Shown piece after piece: positions 4,259-6,937 of a DNA stretch of 6,937 bases. The stretch is taken from positions 1 to 6,937 of the forward strand of contig JAEETR010000108.1 in NCBI GenBank assembly GCA_016286595.1, written 5' to 3'. The DNA is from Oscillospiraceae bacterium (lineage in GTDB: Bacteria; Bacillota; Clostridia; Oscillospirales; Oscillospiraceae). Positions within the stretch are counted from its first letter, which is position 1. Every line of letters begins with the position of its first letter. Under the pieces are notes generated by a model, which saw only the letters and a program-made list of their open reading frames with translations, ran no database searches and was not told where the DNA came from. The position numbers were made by a program, and so were the translations under genes.

Positions 4259-5655
4259 TCCTTCGCCTCCCGGGCCTTGCGCAGCACGTCGTCGATGGTG
4301 CCGGCGAAGAGGAAGGCCGACTCGGGCAGGTCGTCGTGGAGGCCGTCGATTATCTCCCGGAAGCCCCGGATGGTCTCCTGCAGGGGCACGTAAACGCCGG
4401 TAAGTCCCGTGAACTTCTCCGACACGGAGAAGGGCTGGGACAAGAACCGCTGTATCTTCCTTGCCCGGGACACGAGGAGCCTGTCCTCCTCGCTCAGCTC
4501 GTCCATGCCCATGATGGCGATTATGTCCATAAGCTCGTTGTAGCGCTGGAGAATGCGCTGTATCTCCCTTGCCACCTCGTAGTGCTCCTTTCCCAGAATA
4601 TCCGGGGACAGGATGCGGCTGGTGGACTCCAGGGGGTCCACGGCGGGGTAAATGCCCTGGGACGCTATGGCGCGGGAGAGCACCGTGGTGGCGTCAAGAT
4701 GGGCGAAGGTGGTGGCGGGGGCAGGGTCGGTCAGGTCGTCCGCGGGGACGTACACCGCCTGCACGGAGGTGATGGAGCCGTTTTTCGTGGAGGTTATGCG
4801 CTCCTGCAGCGTGCCCATCTCCGTGGCCAGGGTGGGCTGATAGCCCACGGCCGAGGGCATGCGCCCCAGCATGGCTGACACCTCGGAGCCGGCCTGGGTA
4901 AAGCGGAAAATGTTGTCTATGAAAAGCAGCACGTCCTGCCCCTCCTGGTCCCGGAAATACTCCGCCATGGTAAGGCCGGACAGCGCCACGCGCATGCGGG
5001 CCCCGGGGGGCTCGTTCATCTGTCCGTAGACCAGGGCCGTGTTGCCCAGGACGCCGGACTGCTTCATCTCGTTGTAAAGGTCGTTGCCCTCGCGGGTGCG
5101 CTCGCCCACGCCGGTGAACACGGATATGCCGCCGTGCTGCCTGGCAACGTTGTTTATCAGCTCCATTATAAGGACGGTCTTGCCCACTCCGGCCCCGCCG
5201 AAAAGGCCTATCTTGCCGCCCTTGGAGTAGGGGCACAGAAGGTCGATGACCTTTATGCCCGTCTCAAGTATCTCGGTGGAGGTGGCCAGCTCCTCGTAGC
5301 CGGGGGCGGGACGGTGTATGCTCCATCTGTCCTCGTACTCGGGGGGCTCGCCGTCGTCCACCACCTCGCCCAGCACGTTGAATATGCGGCCCAGCGTCTC
5401 CGTGCCCACGGGCACGCTGATGGGGCCGCCGGTGTCGGTGACCGCCTCGCCGCGCCTGAGGCCGTCGGTGGAGGCCATGGCTATGCACCGGGCGGTGTTG
5501 TCGCCCACGTGCTGGGCCACCTCCACGGTGAGGGTCCTGTCCCCTATGGGCATGGTGAGGGCCGTGTCGATAGGGGGCAGACCGCCCTCCTCGAAGCGCA
5601 CGTCCACCACGGGCCCCATGACCTGGGAAACCCTGCCGATACGTTTTTCATCCAT
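4255..5655 (-). CDS. atpD: ATP synthase F1 beta subunit (catalytic)
   Basis: Carries the catalytic nucleotide site of F1; three copies alternate with alpha around gamma. All 466 residues are present. The N-terminal barrel covers about 1-80. The Walker A loop is GGAGVGKT (153-160), with Lys159 and Thr160. The catalytic base Glu185 and neighbouring Arg186 lie in GVGERTREGND. Walker B is LLFIDN, with Asp247. The adenine-pocket Tyr336 precedes the alpha/beta signature PAVDPLESTS (337-346). The rotor-facing DELSEED loop is at 385-391, inside the C-terminal helical domain. Nothing needed for catalysis is missing. The ATG at 5655 follows GGGAGA by 7 bases; the gap to the atpG stop is 30 bases, the largest in this part of the operon, and can form a small hairpin over the ribosome site. 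The 3' end overlaps atpC by 4 bases. Whether the coupling ion is H+ or Na+ cannot be told from F1. Confidence 0.98.
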   Translation of the reverse strand: MDEKRIGRVSQVMGPVVDVRFEEGGLPPIDTALTMPIGDRTLTVEVAQHVGDNTARCIAMASTDGLRRGEAVTDTGGPISVPVGTETLGRIFNVLGEVVDDGEPPEYEDRWSIHRPAPGYEELATSTEILETGIKVIDLLCPYSKGGKIGLFGGAGVGKTVLIMELINNVARQHGGISVFTGVGERTREGNDLYNEMKQSGVLGNTALVYGQMNEPPGARMRVALSGLTMAEYFRDQEGQDVLLFIDNIFRFTQAGSEVSAMLGRMPSAVGYQPTLATEMGTLQERITSTKNGSITSVQAVYVPADDLTDPAPATTFAHLDATTVLSRAIASQGIYPAVDPLESTSRILSPDILGKEHYEVAREIQRILQRYNELMDIIAIMGMDELSEEDRLLVSRARKIQRFLSQPFSVSEKFTGLTGVYVPLQETIRGFREIIDGLHDDLPESAFLFAGTIDDVLRKAREAKE

Positions 5656-5662
5656 AGTCGTT

Positions 5663-5679
5663 TCTCCCTTCGTCGGAGA
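5663..5679 (-). other. Small hairpin that may cover the atpD ribosome binding site
   Basis: In the mRNA, TCTCC (5675-5679) can pair with GGAGA (5663-5667) across a 7-base loop. The second arm is part of the atpD Shine-Dalgarno sequence. Five pairs make a weak hairpin, and atpD should be strongly translated, so any effect is uncertain. Confidence 0.3.
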
Positions 5680-5685
5680 GTAATA

Positions 5686-6492
5686 TCACTCGTTCAGGCC
5701 GCTGCCGGCCACTATCTCGGTTATCTCCTGGGTTATGGCCGTCTGGCGGGCCCGGTTGTACCGCAGCTGCAGCTTGTCTATCATCTCCCGGGCGTTCTTC
5801 CCGGCGGAGTCCATGGCCATGCGGCGGGCCGCCACCTCGCTGGCGAAGCTCTCACGCACGGCGGCGTATATCATCCCGGCCACGTATCCCGGCACGGCCT
5901 CGTCCAGCACCGTGACCTCGTCGGGCTCGAACACCATGCCCCCGGCGGGGCTTTCCCCCTTCTCAAGGGGCAGCAGCCACCGGACGCGGGCCTCCTGGGT
6001 GAGGATCGACACGTATTCGGTATATATCACGCCCACCCGGTCCGTCTCCCCGGCAAGGAACTGCCCGCACAGCCCGTCGGCCAGGTCCTTCGCCTGGGCG
6101 AAGGTGAAATCCTCCGACGACACGGGGGGCTTTCCGGCCCTGTCGCAGGCTCTTTTCCCGATGGGTATGACCTCCGCCCCCTCCACTGTGCGCAGAAGGC
6201 GGAAAACGTTGGCGTTGTAGCCCCCGGCAAGGCCCCGGTCCCCGGCGATGACGATAAGCTTCGCCGCGCCGCCTTCGGTGCGGCGCATATAGGGACTGAG
6301 TTCACACTCCCGGCGGGAGGAGAGCGCCCCTATGACCGCGGCGCAGGCCGCGGCGTACTGGCGGCTCCTGGCCATGGCCTCGTTGGCCCGGCGGATCTTC
6401 GACGAGGCCACAAGTCCCATGGCGGTGGTCAGATGCAGCGTGGAGTCGACGCTCTTTATCCTGGTGCGCAGGGCTTTGATGTCGGCGCCCAT
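5686..6492 (-). CDS. atpG: ATP synthase F1 gamma subunit (central rotor shaft)
   Basis: Gamma forms the asymmetric shaft turning inside the alpha3beta3 ring and linking it to epsilon and the c-ring. The 268 residues are slightly fewer than the usual ~285. The N-terminal helix is ALRTRIKSVDSTLHLTTAM then VASSKIRRA (about 8-36); where most gammas read KITKAM this one has HLTTAM. The central Rossmann-like domain contains IAGDRGLAGGYNANVF (about 82-97), matching the conserved DRGLCGG region. The C-terminal helix ends in ARQTAITQEITEIVAGSGL, the most conserved gamma signature. Helix ends pack as an antiparallel coiled coil. The ATG at 6492 follows AAGGAG by about 7 bases; that site overlaps the last codons of atpA, whose stop is 3 bases upstream. 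The missing ~17 residues appear to come from the central domain rather than either helix. Confidence 0.96.
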   Translation of the reverse strand: MGADIKALRTRIKSVDSTLHLTTAMGLVASSKIRRANEAMARSRQYAAACAAVIGALSSRRECELSPYMRRTEGGAAKLIVIAGDRGLAGGYNANVFRLLRTVEGAEVIPIGKRACDRAGKPPVSSEDFTFAQAKDLADGLCGQFLAGETDRVGVIYTEYVSILTQEARVRWLLPLEKGESPAGGMVFEPDEVTVLDEAVPGYVAGMIYAAVRESFASEVAARRMAMDSAGKNAREMIDKLQLRYNRARQTAITQEITEIVAGSGLNE

Positions 6493-6495
6493 GGC

Positions 6496-6937
6496 TTACT
6501 CCTTCATGCTGTCGAGCGCCTTTTTAAGCGTCTCGATATCCTCGTTGTCGAAATATCCCCGCTCAATCCTGTCGAGAAGGGCGGCGTACTCGGTGTTCAT
6601 CACGTCGTACAGCTTCTCCTCCCACTCCTTCACGCCGGCCACGGCCACGCCGTCGAGATACCCGTTTATCACGGCGTAGATTACGGCCACCTGACAGCCG
6701 GGCCGGACGGGGGAATTCCTGTCCTGCTTCAGCACCTCCACGATCCTCTCGCCCAGGGCCAGGCGTTTTTTCGTGTCGTCGTCCAGATCGCTGCCGAACT
6801 GGGCAAAGGCCTGCAGCTCCCTGTACTGGGAATACAGCAGCTTCAGCTGGCCGGACACGGCCTTCATGCCCTTCAGCTGGGCCGAGCCGCCCACGCGGCT
6901 GACGGAAATGCCCGGGTTGATGGCGGGCATCACGCCG
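6496..6937 (-). CDS. atpA: ATP synthase F1 alpha subunit, C-terminal ~147 residues; 5' end beyond window
   Basis: Non-catalytic nucleotide-binding subunit that alternates with beta and supplies the arginine finger to each catalytic site. The visible part opens in GVMPAINPGISVSRVGGSAQ, where the Arg of SVSRVG is the arginine finger; many alphas read IRPAIN where this one has VMPAIN. It continues through the C-terminal helical domain (LKLLYSQYRELQAFAQFGSDLD, then RNSPVRPGCQVAVIYAVINGYLD) to the end ETLKKALDSMKE. About 350 residues, including Walker A and B, lie outside. Internal GTG and ATG codons at 6933 and 6930 are in mid-domain and are not starts. Order A-G-D-C on one strand is the standard distal half of the operon, so atpH, F, E and B are expected upstream. 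Confidence 0.97.
   Translation of the reverse strand, partial: GVMPAINPGISVSRVGGSAQLKGMKAVSGQLKLLYSQYRELQAFAQFGSDLDDDTKKRLALGERIVEVLKQDRNSPVRPGCQVAVIYAVINGYLDGVAVAGVKEWEEKLYDVMNTEYAALLDRIERGYFDNEDIETLKKALDSMKE

Noticed and set aside
3977..4393. Plus-strand open frame starting inside the terminator palindrome, with a hydrophobic first stretch
   Set aside because: The signal-like MSVLFLLFLPL is simply the T-rich terminator arm translated; the rest is antisense to atpC and atpD.
1..6937. CRISPR arrays, tRNA or rRNA genes, insertion sequences, riboswitches
   Set aside because: No regularly spaced direct repeats, tRNA-like cloverleaf, transposase, terminal inverted repeats or long structured leader were seen; almost all sequence is accounted for by eight genes and short control regions.

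Overview
The window is a GC-rich bacterial chromosome segment holding eight genes. It reads as housekeeping DNA, with two esterase-family genes at the left edge. Strong AAGGAG-type ribosome sites, vegetative (sigma-A-like) promoters, a classical allosteric-type L-lactate dehydrogenase and the atpA-G-D-C gene order suggest a fermentative, GC-rich Firmicute (Clostridia-like). That placement is inference from style, not a phylogenetic result.

Layout. Positions 1-1681, minus strand: a type-B carboxylesterase cut by the left edge, preceded in transcription by a 290-residue esterase-D-fold protein whose nucleophile position is Ala instead of Ser. A perfect 13-bp hairpin with a U-run lies between them and also contains the -10 box of the promoter for the carboxylesterase. 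Positions 1801-2887, plus strand: a translationally coupled pair, a membrane-anchored coiled-coil protein with two 33-residue repeats and an HD-domain phosphohydrolase of the YedJ/YpgQ type. The promoters of the 290-residue protein and of this pair are divergent and their -35 boxes overlap. Positions 2979-3929, plus strand: L-lactate dehydrogenase with its own promoter. Positions 3995-6937, minus strand: the distal end of an F1Fo ATP synthase operon (C-terminal part of atpA, then atpG, atpD, atpC). It converges on ldh at a shared bidirectional terminator.

How the genes work together. LDH reoxidises NADH by reducing pyruvate, and the F-ATPase couples ATP to the proton or sodium gradient. Both are central energy genes, but they lie on opposite strands and share only a terminator. 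The epsilon subunit is only 87 residues and lacks the usual inhibitory helical domain, so this enzyme must control ATP hydrolysis in another way, or not at all. No mobile element, CRISPR array, RNA gene or obvious new multi-gene system was found. The points most worth a second look are the predicted esterase pseudoenzyme, the short epsilon, and the compact promoter-inside-terminator element.
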